Assembly: GCF_902859805.1 (NCBI RefSeq)
Contig: NZ_CADIKC010000004.1
Span: forward strand, 434,001-498,000
DNA: 64,000 bases
Source of the DNA: Paraburkholderia sediminicola
GTDB lineage: Bacteria; Pseudomonadota; Gammaproteobacteria; Burkholderiales; Burkholderiaceae
Reading direction: 5' to 3'
The notes below the pieces were generated by a model. That model worked only from the letters and a program-made list of their open reading frames with translations, was not told the origin of the DNA and made no database searches. The translations under genes were made by a program, and so were the position numbers. Shown piece after piece: positions 8,474-16,860 of the stretch (the stretch's first letter is position 1; each line of letters begins with the position of its first letter).

Positions 8474-9595
8474 CTATTGGCGACGCGGCAGGCGCACAGC
8501 AAACACGGTTTCTGTCTCATCGGATTGTGCCTCGATCTCGCCTCCATGGGCCTTGGCAATCTCTCGCGCGATATACAGACCGAGCCCCAGGTTGCCGTCG
8601 GCGTTATATGAGTCTTGTTGATTCAGGCCACGCTGAAGCGGGTCGAAGATCCGTTGCAGAGTCGTTCGATCGATGGCAGGTCCCTGGTTTCTGACCTCGA
8701 AACGAACTTTCCCTTCTTCGCCGGTCATTACCACCCGCACGGGCGCTTGGGGCGATCCGTATTTCATCGCATTCGTCACCAGGTTGCCGAGCAGCTGCTG
8801 CAATCGGCGGCCGTCCCAAACTCCCCGGCAGTCCCCTTCCACTTCCAGATCGATCTGACAGTCTGGGTGCGCTGCGCGCAACTGGTCGAGCTCGTCGGCA
8901 AGCAGTGTCTCCAGGTCGGCATCTGTCGGCGCGATATTGATCCCCAAACCCAGCCTGGTCCGATTGAAATCAAGCATATCGTTCAGAAGGGCCTGCATGC
9001 GAGCGCCGCTCCTGATCAAGCGGGATGCGGCTACGGAAACCTGCTCCCCGGCGTTCAATGCTGCCAGATACTGGGCCGTCATCAGAATAGTCTGAAGTGG
9101 GCTGCGCATGTCGTGCCCGAGCATGCCGAGCAAAAGATTGCGAGCCTGATCTACCTGCGCACTGAAAAACCCGACCGATTCGGCAAGTGCCTGGTCGATC
9201 GCCTCGTTGAACCGGATGACATCGTCCGGATGTGGTGCTTCGGGCTGACATTCATCCATCCAGAGGCGCAGGACGCTCGCGCGCAAGGCTCGGTACTCCG
9301 CAGCCAACTGGTTAATGTCGAACCCGCCTCGTGCCCGTACAAGGGCATGCGTCTGCGCAGCTGTTTCTGGAGCCCCAATCAACACAGGGGCTCGTCCCAT
9401 CGACTTTTCGGCTTGCGCCTTCCTTGTCTGGGCCGTCGACAGATCCTTCGCTACGGCATGCAGAATCTGTTGCGCATGGTCTCGCAGAGCGAGCGATTTC
9501 ATGTCCCCGGCTGCCGGCAATAGCGTAGCGGCGAAGCTCTCCCACTGCACCAGAATCGTTTCCATGTCGCGCAGGATGAAGTCAGCCAATCGCAT
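8474..9595 (-). CDS. Cytosolic sensor histidine kinase with RsbRD-like N-terminus
   Basis: A 373-residue kinase without membrane helices. The N-terminal ~155 residues are all-helical (MRLADFILRDMETILVQW) and resemble the RsbRD_N domain of RsbR-like sensors. HisKA follows with the phospho-acceptor in MLGHDMRSPLQ, then HATPase_c with the N-box LLGNLVTNAMKYGSP, F-box RIFDPLQRG and G2 box GLGLYIAREIAKAHGG. The G1 box reads VRNQGPAID, so the usual Asp-x-Gly-x-Gly is changed, although this is tolerated in some kinases. It is divergent from the receiver gene at 9723, its likely partner. The input signal must be intracellular. Confidence 0.9.
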   Translation of the reverse strand: MRLADFILRDMETILVQWESFAATLLPAAGDMKSLALRDHAQQILHAVAKDLSTAQTRKAQAEKSMGRAPVLIGAPETAAQTHALVRARGGFDINQLAAEYRALRASVLRLWMDECQPEAPHPDDVIRFNEAIDQALAESVGFFSAQVDQARNLLLGMLGHDMRSPLQTILMTAQYLAALNAGEQVSVAASRLIRSGARMQALLNDMLDFNRTRLGLGINIAPTDADLETLLADELDQLRAAHPDCQIDLEVEGDCRGVWDGRRLQQLLGNLVTNAMKYGSPQAPVRVVMTGEEGKVRFEVRNQGPAIDRTTLQRIFDPLQRGLNQQDSYNADGNLGLGLYIAREIAKAHGGEIEAQSDETETVFAVRLPRRQ

Positions 9596-9722
9596 GTTTA
9601 CCCTCGAAGAAACGGAAACAATCAGTAGGGGCAGATCCCTGAATCTATATTACGCGCAAGTAGCCGCCTTGATTCTATCGGGTCCCTAAATTGCGTGACA
9701 TAGGGCAACCTACAGGAACCCA

Positions 9723-10103
9723 ATGTCCACTGCGAAAGCCGAGCGCTTACTCATCGCGGACGACGACCCGGACCTGGTCAATGCCTACGTGCTGTTCTTC
9801 GAGGCTTACGGTTACGACATTCGAACAGCAATAGACGGTCCAGGCGCGCTCGCGATTTACTGCGTCTGGCGTCCCGACGTGGTGATGCTCGATATCCAGA
9901 TGCCCACTATGGACGGTCACGCGGTTGCGAAAGAGATCCGGCGCATGGGCGCCCTTCCGCGCCCGTTGCTGCTGGCGGTAACCGCACTACATGGCCCCTA
10001 CGAAAGAATCCAATCGTTCAGAGCAGGTTTCGATCACCATTTTGTTAAACCTGCCCAACTACCGTCGATTCTGGCTGCAATATCCGACCACCCATCCATT
10101 TGA
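9723..10103 (+). CDS. Single-domain response regulator
   Basis: A 126-residue receiver domain with no output domain. The acidic pocket Asp13-15 (ADDDPD), phospho-acceptor Asp57 (VVMLDIQMP), Thr87 (AVTALH) and Lys109 (FVKPAQ) are all present, so it should be phosphorylatable. It is transcribed away from the kinase at 9595 with a 127-bp shared promoter region. CheY-like stand-alone receivers usually act through protein contact or as phosphate relays; no histidine phosphotransfer gene is visible here. Confidence 0.92.
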   Translation: MSTAKAERLLIADDDPDLVNAYVLFFEAYGYDIRTAIDGPGALAIYCVWRPDVVMLDIQMPTMDGHAVAKEIRRMGALPRPLLLAVTALHGPYERIQSFRAGFDHHFVKPAQLPSILAAISDHPSI

Positions 10104-10326
10104 GACGGAACGTTTTAGGGTAAATCGCAAGCTGCGTCGCGCGACTGCTTGCGACGGACATCTGACCGACCGCATGCCCGGCCCAGGCGTTTCGTAAGTG
10201 CATAGTCGGTCTGGATGATGGCGGCTGTTGGCGAAAATGCTGCGTGCAACGCGCGGAAAATTTGGACCACTGCCGGTACGTTGTATCGGTGATAGTGACT
10301 CGTCAGAAATAGAGCGGGAGAGCTGG

Positions 10327-10617
10327 ATGGCAAAGAAAACTATCTCCGGTGCCGCGATGGCGCTGGGCCGTATGACATACATGCTGGAACTGGTAAGGGG
10401 TAGTTCGTATATCGCCAGTACGCGCAAACCGGAAACGTTGAACGGTGCAATCGCTGAAGTGCTTGAGGGGTTCTGCCAATTGCATGGCGTGCCGGGATTA
10501 GGCGTTTTCCAGGAGATCCTCGCACAGGACGTCGAGCGACGGGGTAATCAGGGCGCCGCTTCCGCTGTGCGCAGTTTTAGTCCAGAAAAGTGGGCGAAGC
10601 GGACATCCACGTCCTGA
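10327..10617 (+). CDS. Hypothetical protein (96 aa)
   Basis: A 96-residue, mostly helical protein (MAKKTISGAAMALGRMTYML, later GAIAEVLEGFCQLHGVPGLG). The ATG at 10327 follows a GGGAG ribosome site with normal spacing; an upstream in-frame ATG at 10228 has none. No signal peptide or membrane helix. It sits between the receiver gene and the diguanylate cyclase gene, but no functional link is evident. The family is not recognised. Confidence 0.5.
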   Translation: MAKKTISGAAMALGRMTYMLELVRGSSYIASTRKPETLNGAIAEVLEGFCQLHGVPGLGVFQEILAQDVERRGNQGAASAVRSFSPEKWAKRTSTS

Positions 10618-10635
10618 CATTAACCGACTTTTGAT

Positions 10636-10674
10636 GGCCGAACTCAGTCGGATGGTGACCGGCTCAGTTCGCCC
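10636..10674 (+). repeat. Dispersed intergenic repeat copy
   Basis: GGCCGAACTCAG and GGTGACCGGCTCAGTTCG, nearly identical to the copy at 20883. It lies in the 134-bp gap between convergent genes. Confidence 0.8.
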
Positions 10675-10751
10675 CCAATCGGCCGGTCGCGATTCTTCCA
10701 TGACTGAACGCTCGGACGTCAGACTGAGACAGGCACAGTCAACGAGTGCAA

Positions 10752-12275
10752 TCAGTTCTGCGGCTGAGGCGATGCAGCAGTATCGTCTGCGGAGACGACA
10801 GCGTTCCTTCCACTCCTTTTGGCCGCGTACAGCGCCAGATCAGCTGAATTCGTCAATTCATCCAGTGACGATGGAAGTGAGCGTCGACCGGTCGCGCACC
10901 CAATACTAACCGTGAACGGCGGAATTGCCCCGGATGGTACTGTCGGTCGCCCATGCTCAACTTCCTGACGTATAGCTTCAGCGATCTGAGCCGCTCCCGT
11001 TTTGTCCGTATCGGGCAGCACGACAACAAACTCTTCCCCGCCGTATCGTGCGGCGAGATCGCCATGACGACGCACGTGTCGATTGATGCATTCCGCGAGA
11101 TGTTTCAGCGCAATGTCACCTTGAGCGTGACCATGCCTGTCGTTGTACTGTTTGAAGTTGTCCGCATCGACGAACAGCAGCGACAAGGAACCATCGCCGC
11201 GTTGCAGTCTTCGCCACTCGTTTTCGAGGACCTCGTCGAGGGCGCGGCGGTTCCTGAGCCCTGTCAGCGGATCGGTTTGCGTTAGCTCGGTAAGCAGCAC
11301 CTGAGTCTTTGCGTGGTCCCGCAGCGCAAAAGCAAGGAGCCAGACCACCGTGCAGAACGCAAGGCTAACCGACGAGGCTGAAACTCCGACAATCCATGAC
11401 AGTCGCTTCCAGGACGACAGCACGTCGATTTCCGCCGGCGCGACAACGGCGATGAGCGGCGTCCCGGGAACACGTTGAAATGTATACAGGCGCAGGACCC
11501 CGTCCGAGATCGAGGGCGCAGAATAGAACCCGGAATCATGGTTCACCATACGCGGAAACGTCGGTGAGTTACCCAGATTGACCAGCCTTGCCTGGCTGAT
11601 TGGGGGATTTCTGGCCACCAGCGTACCGTCTGTACGAACGATCGCAGTGATGCCGTTTGGCCCCACGTTCAGTTTTGCAAGAAGTCGTTTAAAGTATTCG
11701 ACGTCAATGGCAACAATCGCTACTCCGCCGAATGACCCGTCGGGCTGGCTCACCCTTCTCGTCATCGCAATTGACTGCGCGCCAGGCCGCGACCGTGCCC
11801 GGTAGACTGATGACACATACAGTCCGACATTCGCCGACTGGCGATGAGCAATGAAGTAATCCCGGTCGCTGAAATCCCAAATATGGGAACTGGAGCAGCA
11901 GCCGTCGATTAGTCGTCCCTTGTTATCCGTCACCCCCATACCGGTAACGTACTCGGCAGCGGTCCGGTCAAACAGCAATTCGTGACGCAGGTCCGGGTCC
12001 AGAGCCTGGACGGCCGGCTTATCCAGCGCGGCAATCAAGGCACGAAGTGAATTGTCTGACGTTTCAATCGTCCGGGCGATGTTGCTGACCAGAACGGCGG
12101 TAACGTTTCTGGACGTTTCATGAGCATGTTCGACAGCGGCGTCACGAGAGGCCAGAAGTGTGACCAAACTGATTGCCATCACGCCTAATGCCATCAGGCT
12201 ACCTAGTGCACCGACAATCAAAGGATGTCGGCCTGCGAGAACAGCCAGTCTTCCGGTGGTTATGGAAAGAGACAC
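10752..12275 (-). CDS. Membrane diguanylate cyclase with Cache-type sensor
   Basis: A 507-residue inner-membrane protein that should make c-di-GMP. TM1 lies at about residues 18-40, then a periplasmic dCache-like sensor with DNSLRALIAAL and the GVTDNKGRLIDG / FSDRDYFIAHR pair typical of such domains, then TM2 at about 285-310 and a GGDEF domain at about 340-500. The active site reads GGEEF and the inhibitory RxxD site (RHGD) sits five residues upstream, so product inhibition is expected. The substrate-binding Asn/Asp (FVDADNFKQYND) is intact. The periplasmic ligand is unknown; the signal is extracytoplasmic. Confidence 0.93.
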   Translation of the reverse strand: MSLSITTGRLAVLAGRHPLIVGALGSLMALGVMAISLVTLLASRDAAVEHAHETSRNVTAVLVSNIARTIETSDNSLRALIAALDKPAVQALDPDLRHELLFDRTAAEYVTGMGVTDNKGRLIDGCCSSSHIWDFSDRDYFIAHRQSANVGLYVSSVYRARSRPGAQSIAMTRRVSQPDGSFGGVAIVAIDVEYFKRLLAKLNVGPNGITAIVRTDGTLVARNPPISQARLVNLGNSPTFPRMVNHDSGFYSAPSISDGVLRLYTFQRVPGTPLIAVVAPAEIDVLSSWKRLSWIVGVSASSVSLAFCTVVWLLAFALRDHAKTQVLLTELTQTDPLTGLRNRRALDEVLENEWRRLQRGDGSLSLLFVDADNFKQYNDRHGHAQGDIALKHLAECINRHVRRHGDLAARYGGEEFVVVLPDTDKTGAAQIAEAIRQEVEHGRPTVPSGAIPPFTVSIGCATGRRSLPSSLDELTNSADLALYAAKRSGRNAVVSADDTAASPQPQN

Positions 12276-12581
12276 GGTAATGCTCTAATGGTTGCACCCG
12301 GTCTTAACAACGTTGTCTCATAGTCGCAGCGGTAGAGTCGTGTTGGGGTAAACGGATTCAGCGTCGAAGAATTGCCAAGGTTTCGCGGATAGCCGATGAC
12401 CCGGTTAACGGCAGCGTCCGAAAAAAATGGACCCTCGGGTCCATACGGTGGGCAATTTTTCTGCTGCACCTGAAGCACGGTCCTTCTTCCGAACGGCGGG
12501 GTAGTTTGGCGCCTCGCGCGGTCCTTCGGCTAAGGCACGTCACGGACTCTAGCTTGCAGAGCACGGCCAGATACTATGACC
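12276..12581. other. Gap holding the chemoreceptor terminator
   Basis: The only clear feature is the minus-strand terminator at 12421-12443. Short frames over it are not credible genes. Confidence 0.5.
12421..12443 (-). terminator. Rho-independent terminator of the chemoreceptor gene
   Basis: On the minus strand a perfect 7-bp stem (TGGACCC/GGGTCCA, 2-base loop) is followed by A and seven Ts. It lies about 140 bases after the stop of the chemoreceptor gene. Confidence 0.75.
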
Positions 12582-13919
12582 TCACGCCGAAAGAAAACGT
12601 GGCATTTGACGATTGGCGGCGGATGCCTGTCCATCTAGTACCAGCGAAGCGGAACTGGCATCCAGACGAAAGAACGAAATAGCCGCATTAAGTTGCCGCC
12701 CCTGGTCTTCGAGCGACTTGGATGCGGCCGCCGCTTCCTCCACCAGCGCAGCGTTCTGCTGCGCGACCTCGTCCATCTGCGTGATCGACTGGTTGACCTG
12801 TTCGATGCCCCTGCTTTGTTCCGTCGACGCGGCGGCGATTTCACCCATGATGTCGGTCACCCGCGCGACGGCCTGCGTGACCTCCGACATCGTCTTTCCC
12901 GCCTGATTCGCGAGTAATGATCCATCGTGGATTTTCTGGACGGACGCGTTGATCAGATCCTTGATTTCCTTCGCCGCGCTCGACGAACGCTGCGCAAGGC
13001 TGCGCACCTCGCTTGCAACCACCGCGAACCCGCGGCCCTGCTCCCCTGCCCGCGCCGCTTCCACCGCCGCGTTCAGCGCCAGGATATTGGTCTGGAACGC
13101 GATCCCTTCAATAATTCCCGTGATCTCCGCGATCTTGGTCGAACTCGTGCTGATCTCGCCCATCGTACCGACTACCTGACTCACTACCTCGTTGCCCTTT
13201 AGCGCCACTTCGGACGCGTTGGCGGAGAGCGAGCTTGCCTGCTGAGCGTTTTCGGCGTTCTGCTCGAGCCGCGTGAGGTTGCGCTTCCAGCGTCTGAGCG
13301 CCATCGCGAGCAGCAGCGCCAGCGCCACGATGATCGCGAGCACGCTTGCGAGGAAAGTCGCGGCCCGCTCCCCATACGGCCCAAGCGGCGGCCGCGCGCG
13401 AGTGAGCATCCAGGCGAACAGGCCGGCATGACGCGGAACCGGACAGGCGACGGCCACTACCGCGTCGGCGCCTCCAGAGACGACGTCGGCACGCATCTGA
13501 CCGGTGCTGACCACGTTTCGCAGCGTGCGAAGAATGAGCGGCGTCTCAGCCTCGGGTATATCGCGTTTGACACCGCTACCTTCGTAGGTGGGAAACGCGT
13601 AGGCGAGAAAACCGCTCGGTGCACCGGGCGCGGAAGCGGAAGTCCAGAACCCGCCTTCGATACCCTCCGTGCGGATCAGGATGAGGTCGAGCACGGCGTG
13701 CATGAGATCGACATTCGTTTCGCCCGGCCGCTGCACCGACATGTCGTCGCGCGACGCGACCGCCGCGCAGGCCGTGGCGGCCTGCTGCTTCGCATCGGCG
13801 ACGCGCTCCCCGAGTGCCGACGACAGCATCAGCCACACGCTTGCGGTCAGCAGGCTGCACAGTACGGCGATAAGGATCCACAGCGCGTAAAGCTGGGTGG
13901 AAAACGAAGGTCTCGGCAT
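12582..13919 (-). CDS. Methyl-accepting chemotaxis protein
   Basis: A 445-residue chemoreceptor. TM1 is at about residues 11-33 (YALWILIAVLCSLLTASVW), a ~140-residue periplasmic part of unknown ligand follows, and TM2 (ATFLASVLAIIVALALLLAM) leads straight into the signalling domain. The hairpin tip is canonical (IAFQTNILALNAAVEAARAG, then GRGFAVVASEVR), so CheA/CheW coupling should work. No clear HAMP linker separates TM2 from the coiled coil, and there is no C-terminal CheR-binding pentapeptide. The ATG at 13919 is preferred to an in-frame TTG at 13961, although no good ribosome site is visible. Confidence 0.93.
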   Translation of the reverse strand: MPRPSFSTQLYALWILIAVLCSLLTASVWLMLSSALGERVADAKQQAATACAAVASRDDMSVQRPGETNVDLMHAVLDLILIRTEGIEGGFWTSASAPGAPSGFLAYAFPTYEGSGVKRDIPEAETPLILRTLRNVVSTGQMRADVVSGGADAVVAVACPVPRHAGLFAWMLTRARPPLGPYGERAATFLASVLAIIVALALLLAMALRRWKRNLTRLEQNAENAQQASSLSANASEVALKGNEVVSQVVGTMGEISTSSTKIAEITGIIEGIAFQTNILALNAAVEAARAGEQGRGFAVVASEVRSLAQRSSSAAKEIKDLINASVQKIHDGSLLANQAGKTMSEVTQAVARVTDIMGEIAAASTEQSRGIEQVNQSITQMDEVAQQNAALVEEAAAASKSLEDQGRQLNAAISFFRLDASSASLVLDGQASAANRQMPRFLSA

Positions 13920-14413
13920 GAGGAGCCTGCAAGGAAACTGGGGCGGGACTTCGGCGGCCAAGATTCATACCTGAGGGATGAGCGACGGTACTCCCGGCGC
14001 CAGCCAGCCCCGACGATGCGACGGTCGGTCGCTTCATCGTAGCGGCTGCTGAGTAGGTCTCGCCCCAAAGTCAAAGATCCGAACGATAACAGGACAGGAA
14101 CTGTTGGAAGAGTCGAGTGACCGATCGCCTTGGGGCTCGATGCGGACGCTCGGCAACTCAGGACCAGTGGCCGTTCCTGGCCGAACTGAGCCGGTCACCA
14201 TCCGGCCAGGTTCGGCCATGAAGGGACACTCGATTACGCGACCTGCATTGTCAACAATCGACCTTCATTTCGCTGGCAACACTGCGTTCGCGTCCCGGTT
14301 TGCGAAGGACTCTTGGCGCTCGAAATTAAGACCCGCCCTTCCTATCAGAACTGCCCGCCAGAATTGGGCGATCGTCGCGCTCATCGTTGACCTTCTGATT
14401 CTCCGAGCGGGCG
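13920..14413. other. Non-coding gap with dispersed repeat
   Basis: Contains an inverted copy of the dispersed repeat at 14179-14217 next to GGCCGTTCC. No gene is supported. Confidence 0.55.
14179..14217 (-). repeat. Dispersed intergenic repeat copy, inverted
   Basis: On the minus strand GGCCGAACCTGG then GGATGGTGACCGGCTCAG, ending TTCGGCC, matching the 10636 copy. Here both ends are GGCCGAAC and its inverse, so the palindrome is better preserved. Confidence 0.8.
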
Positions 14414-14974
14414 CTATGCGGGTCTATCCAACGCCGCAAGGACGACTTTGCGCGCGTGGAGCAGGACAGATTTGAGCTCGTCTGAGGAGACCTCTGCAAA
14501 CCCGAGTCCTCGGAGCAGAAAGATACCTTCAACAGCCAGCAGTGCGTGACGTACTTCCGCAACCCCGCCATGTTCGGATCGAAGCGGATCGAGCAGTGCA
14601 TGGTAAAGGTTTCGGACCGGCCCCAGCATGTCAGGCGCGTGCACCAGGGCGGTTACGAGAAAAGCCGCCATTTGCGTCGAGGCGTCGTCCTCGTCCAGTG
14701 CTTCCTCGATATGCGCGAGGACCAATTCGACCGGCCCAGTTGGCCCGCTGCCAAGTCGCCGACACACTGCCTCCTGAAACCGAGCAATTTCTCGTTCTAG
14801 CGCAGCGTGTATCAATCCATCCTTAGTTGCAAAGCTATAGACGAGACCGCCCTTGCTGATTCCTGCGCGCTCGGCGACGGCATCGAGCGTGAAATTTCGG
14901 CCGCCAGATTCGAGGATTACGGCCTCGGCTGCATCTAAAACCCTGTCTTTGTCGATTTCCTTTTTTCGCGTCAC
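14414..14974 (-). CDS. TetR/AcrR family transcriptional regulator
   Basis: A 186-residue TetR repressor: helix-turn-helix at residues about 8-55 (NFTLDAVAERAGISKGGLVY then SFATKDGLIHAAL) and a helical effector domain. It is divergent from a VOC-domain gene at 15093. The 118-bp region between the two starts holds two identical perfect palindromes, very likely its binding sites, so it probably represses both itself and the VOC gene. The inducer is unknown. Confidence 0.93.
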   Translation of the reverse strand: MTRKKEIDKDRVLDAAEAVILESGGRNFTLDAVAERAGISKGGLVYSFATKDGLIHAALEREIARFQEAVCRRLGSGPTGPVELVLAHIEEALDEDDASTQMAAFLVTALVHAPDMLGPVRNLYHALLDPLRSEHGGVAEVRHALLAVEGIFLLRGLGFAEVSSDELKSVLLHARKVVLAALDRPA

Positions 14975-14993
14975 AACAACCCCTTGCTTTTCT

Positions 14994-15030
14994 GACTGGC
15001 CAGTCGGATAATATTTTCGACTGGCCAGTC
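14994..15030. promoter_or_regulatory. Two tandem TetR operator palindromes
   Basis: GACTGGCCAGTC at 14994-15005 and again at 15019-15030, each a perfect 12-bp palindrome, 25 bp centre to centre, with an AT-rich spacer (ATAATATTTT) that could hold a promoter -10. They lie between the divergent TetR and VOC genes. Confidence 0.75.
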
Positions 15031-15092
15031 AGATTAGCGCAGCGACGCTCGCGGCGCAAGATTGTTTCTCAGCTAACTCTCTGGGGTACGTT

Positions 15093-15539
15093 ATGAACGA
15101 ACATGAACAGGAAGATCTATTGCCTGCCGTGACCCTTGGTCACTTTGTTATGAAAGTGCAAGATGCCGAGGCGAGCTATCGCTTTTATATTGGTTTAGGC
15201 CTGCGCGCATTCGGCACCTTTCCAGGAATGGGGGTCGTTGAAATGCGTGGTGGCACGCATTTGCTGCTGTTCCAAAAGGGCGATGATCAGGCTGGCGCTT
15301 TGCTGAACAGTCAGAATGGCCAGAGGCCTGATTTCAGCAGCGAAAAAATAGACCTGATGATCGCGGGGCGTACAAAAGCGGATCTGGAATCCTACAGGGT
15401 CGGCCTGATCTGTAAAGGATATTCACCGTCAGCTATCGCGGATGGCGAACTATACGGTCACCACTATTTCTCGATGCAGGATCCCGATGGCAATGGCATC
15501 AGTTTCTATACCAGCCACTGCAGCGATAAGCCCGTTTGA
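15093..15539 (+). CDS. VOC family (glyoxalase/bleomycin-resistance fold) protein
   Basis: A 148-residue protein with paired VOC modules: LGHFVMKVQDAEASYRFYIG at residues about 15-34 and GHHYFSMQDPDGNGISFYT near the C-terminus. Metal-ligand candidates are His17, the His pair of GHHYF and the late acidic positions. Members include lyases, dioxygenases and drug-binding proteins; no specific class is evident. It is divergent from the TetR gene with two shared operators, so it is likely induced by the compound it binds or detoxifies. Confidence 0.88.
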   Translation: MNEHEQEDLLPAVTLGHFVMKVQDAEASYRFYIGLGLRAFGTFPGMGVVEMRGGTHLLLFQKGDDQAGALLNSQNGQRPDFSSEKIDLMIAGRTKADLESYRVGLICKGYSPSAIADGELYGHHYFSMQDPDGNGISFYTSHCSDKPV

Positions 15540-15859
15540 TATTACAGCTGGCTAGTCGCGCAGCATCCGCCCATTTCGCTTTATTTCTCCTCACCTAACC
15601 CGCGCTCGGCGTCTCGCCTTATCAACGTAGAACGGCCGCTTCCTGGGGACCTGAAGGGCCGTAAGGGGTCGGGTACGGAAGTTCGGCGCAGGTCGGTGAC
15701 CAGCGTCGTGGGCCGGTATTTGTTTGTCTCAATTCGACCTCGAGCGGTCGATCGATCTGCTGAAATCGGAGGTCTGTTTTTAAAGTGAAGCAGACCTCCG
15801 CTCACACGCCGGCGCATCGAAAATAGATCGATTCGAGAGCCTTCGAGGTATGCGCCTGA
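15540..15859. other. Non-coding gap with worn repeat
   Basis: AACGGCCGCTTCC near 15630, GAAGTTCGGCGCAGG near 15678 and the 15-base word at 15694-15708 shared with 5566-5580 suggest a decayed copy of the dispersed element. No gene is supported. Confidence 0.45.
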
Positions 15860-16765
15860 TTAGTCCGAGGCTCCAAACAATTGCACCATCAGGCCACGCA
15901 GCCAACGGTTGCCCGCTTCGTGGTGATATCTGGCGTGCCAGTGCTGTCGAACCGCGAAACCATCCACAGGAACCGGGCACGGGTGGACCGCCAGATCATT
16001 GACCTTTGCAAGCGTCTCACCGATGTGTCGCGGCAGCGTGGCGATCAGGTCGGTACTCTTGATGATCGCTCCGAGCCCGAGGAAGCCAGGTAACTCCAGC
16101 ACCACGTCGCGATCGATATGCTCACGCACCAGCGCCTGTTCGAGCAGTTGCGCTCCCGTCCCAGCCGTGATCGCGACATGTCCCTCAGTGCGATAGTGCT
16201 TCAGGCCGAGTTTGGCGCCTAACCTTGGGTGACGGCGATTCGCCAGACAGACCCAGTCCTGGGTGTATAGCTGCTGCTGGTAAATTCCACCGCCAAGCCA
16301 GGGCACATGGCCGATCACAAGATCGGCCTCACCGGATTCCAGCGCCCGTTCCGTATTGCCGTCAATCCTCGTCGCTTCCAGGCGTACGCCCGGCGCCTGC
16401 GCGCGCACGTGCGCCAGCATTCGTGGAAGCAGCGTTATGTGGCTGGCGTCGCTCATGCAGATACGGAACCGCCGCTTCGCGGTGGCTGGATCGAACGCGA
16501 TCTCCCAGGCCGCGAAACGCCGCAGCGATTCGAGAATCTCCCGACACGGACCGATCAGGGCATCGGCTTGCGGCGTCGGCGCCATGCCGCCCGGTGTACG
16601 TATGAACAACGGGTCCTTTAGATGCTCCCGCAGACGCCCGAGCCAGATGCTAATTGTCGGCTGACTTTGTCCGAGCTGCTCGGCCACACGTGTGACGCTG
16701 CGGACGTCGTACAGGAGGTCGAAAAGCTGCAGTAGCTTCAGATCAGGAAGTTCGGTCGAGTTCAT
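15860..16765 (-). CDS. LysR family transcriptional regulator
   Basis: A 301-residue LysR regulator: winged helix-turn-helix at residues 8-66 (LLQLFDLLYDVRSVTRVAEQ then LGQSQPTISIWLGRLRE) and a periplasmic-binding-type effector domain from about residue 90. It is divergent from the five-gene operon beginning at 16861, separated by 95 bp, the standard arrangement for a LysR activator and its target. Two palindromes lie in the shared region. The effector is probably an intermediate of the pathway encoded by the operon. Confidence 0.93.
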   Translation of the reverse strand: MNSTELPDLKLLQLFDLLYDVRSVTRVAEQLGQSQPTISIWLGRLREHLKDPLFIRTPGGMAPTPQADALIGPCREILESLRRFAAWEIAFDPATAKRRFRICMSDASHITLLPRMLAHVRAQAPGVRLEATRIDGNTERALESGEADLVIGHVPWLGGGIYQQQLYTQDWVCLANRRHPRLGAKLGLKHYRTEGHVAITAGTGAQLLEQALVREHIDRDVVLELPGFLGLGAIIKSTDLIATLPRHIGETLAKVNDLAVHPCPVPVDGFAVRQHWHARYHHEAGNRWLRGLMVQLFGASD

Positions 16766-16767
16766 AG

Positions 16768-16796
16768 CAATATTGTCTATGGCAATGACATCATTG
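16768..16796. promoter_or_regulatory. Candidate LysR binding region
   Basis: CAATATTG (16768-16775) and CAATGA-CA-TCATTG (16783-16796) are both perfect palindromes sharing a CAAT..ATTG edge, placed just upstream of the LysR start and 64 bp before the operon start. Assignment to this LysR protein rests on position only. Confidence 0.45.
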
Positions 16797-16860
16797 TATC
16801 CATTGAATTGCGCGAATGAACGCCCGCTCGTATCTTGTTCACCATGTTAAGGAGACAGTG

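Noticed and set aside
10631..10909. Repeated peptide MAELSRMVTGSVRP in several short frames
   Set aside because: The peptide is the translation of the dispersed intergenic repeat, not a conserved protein.
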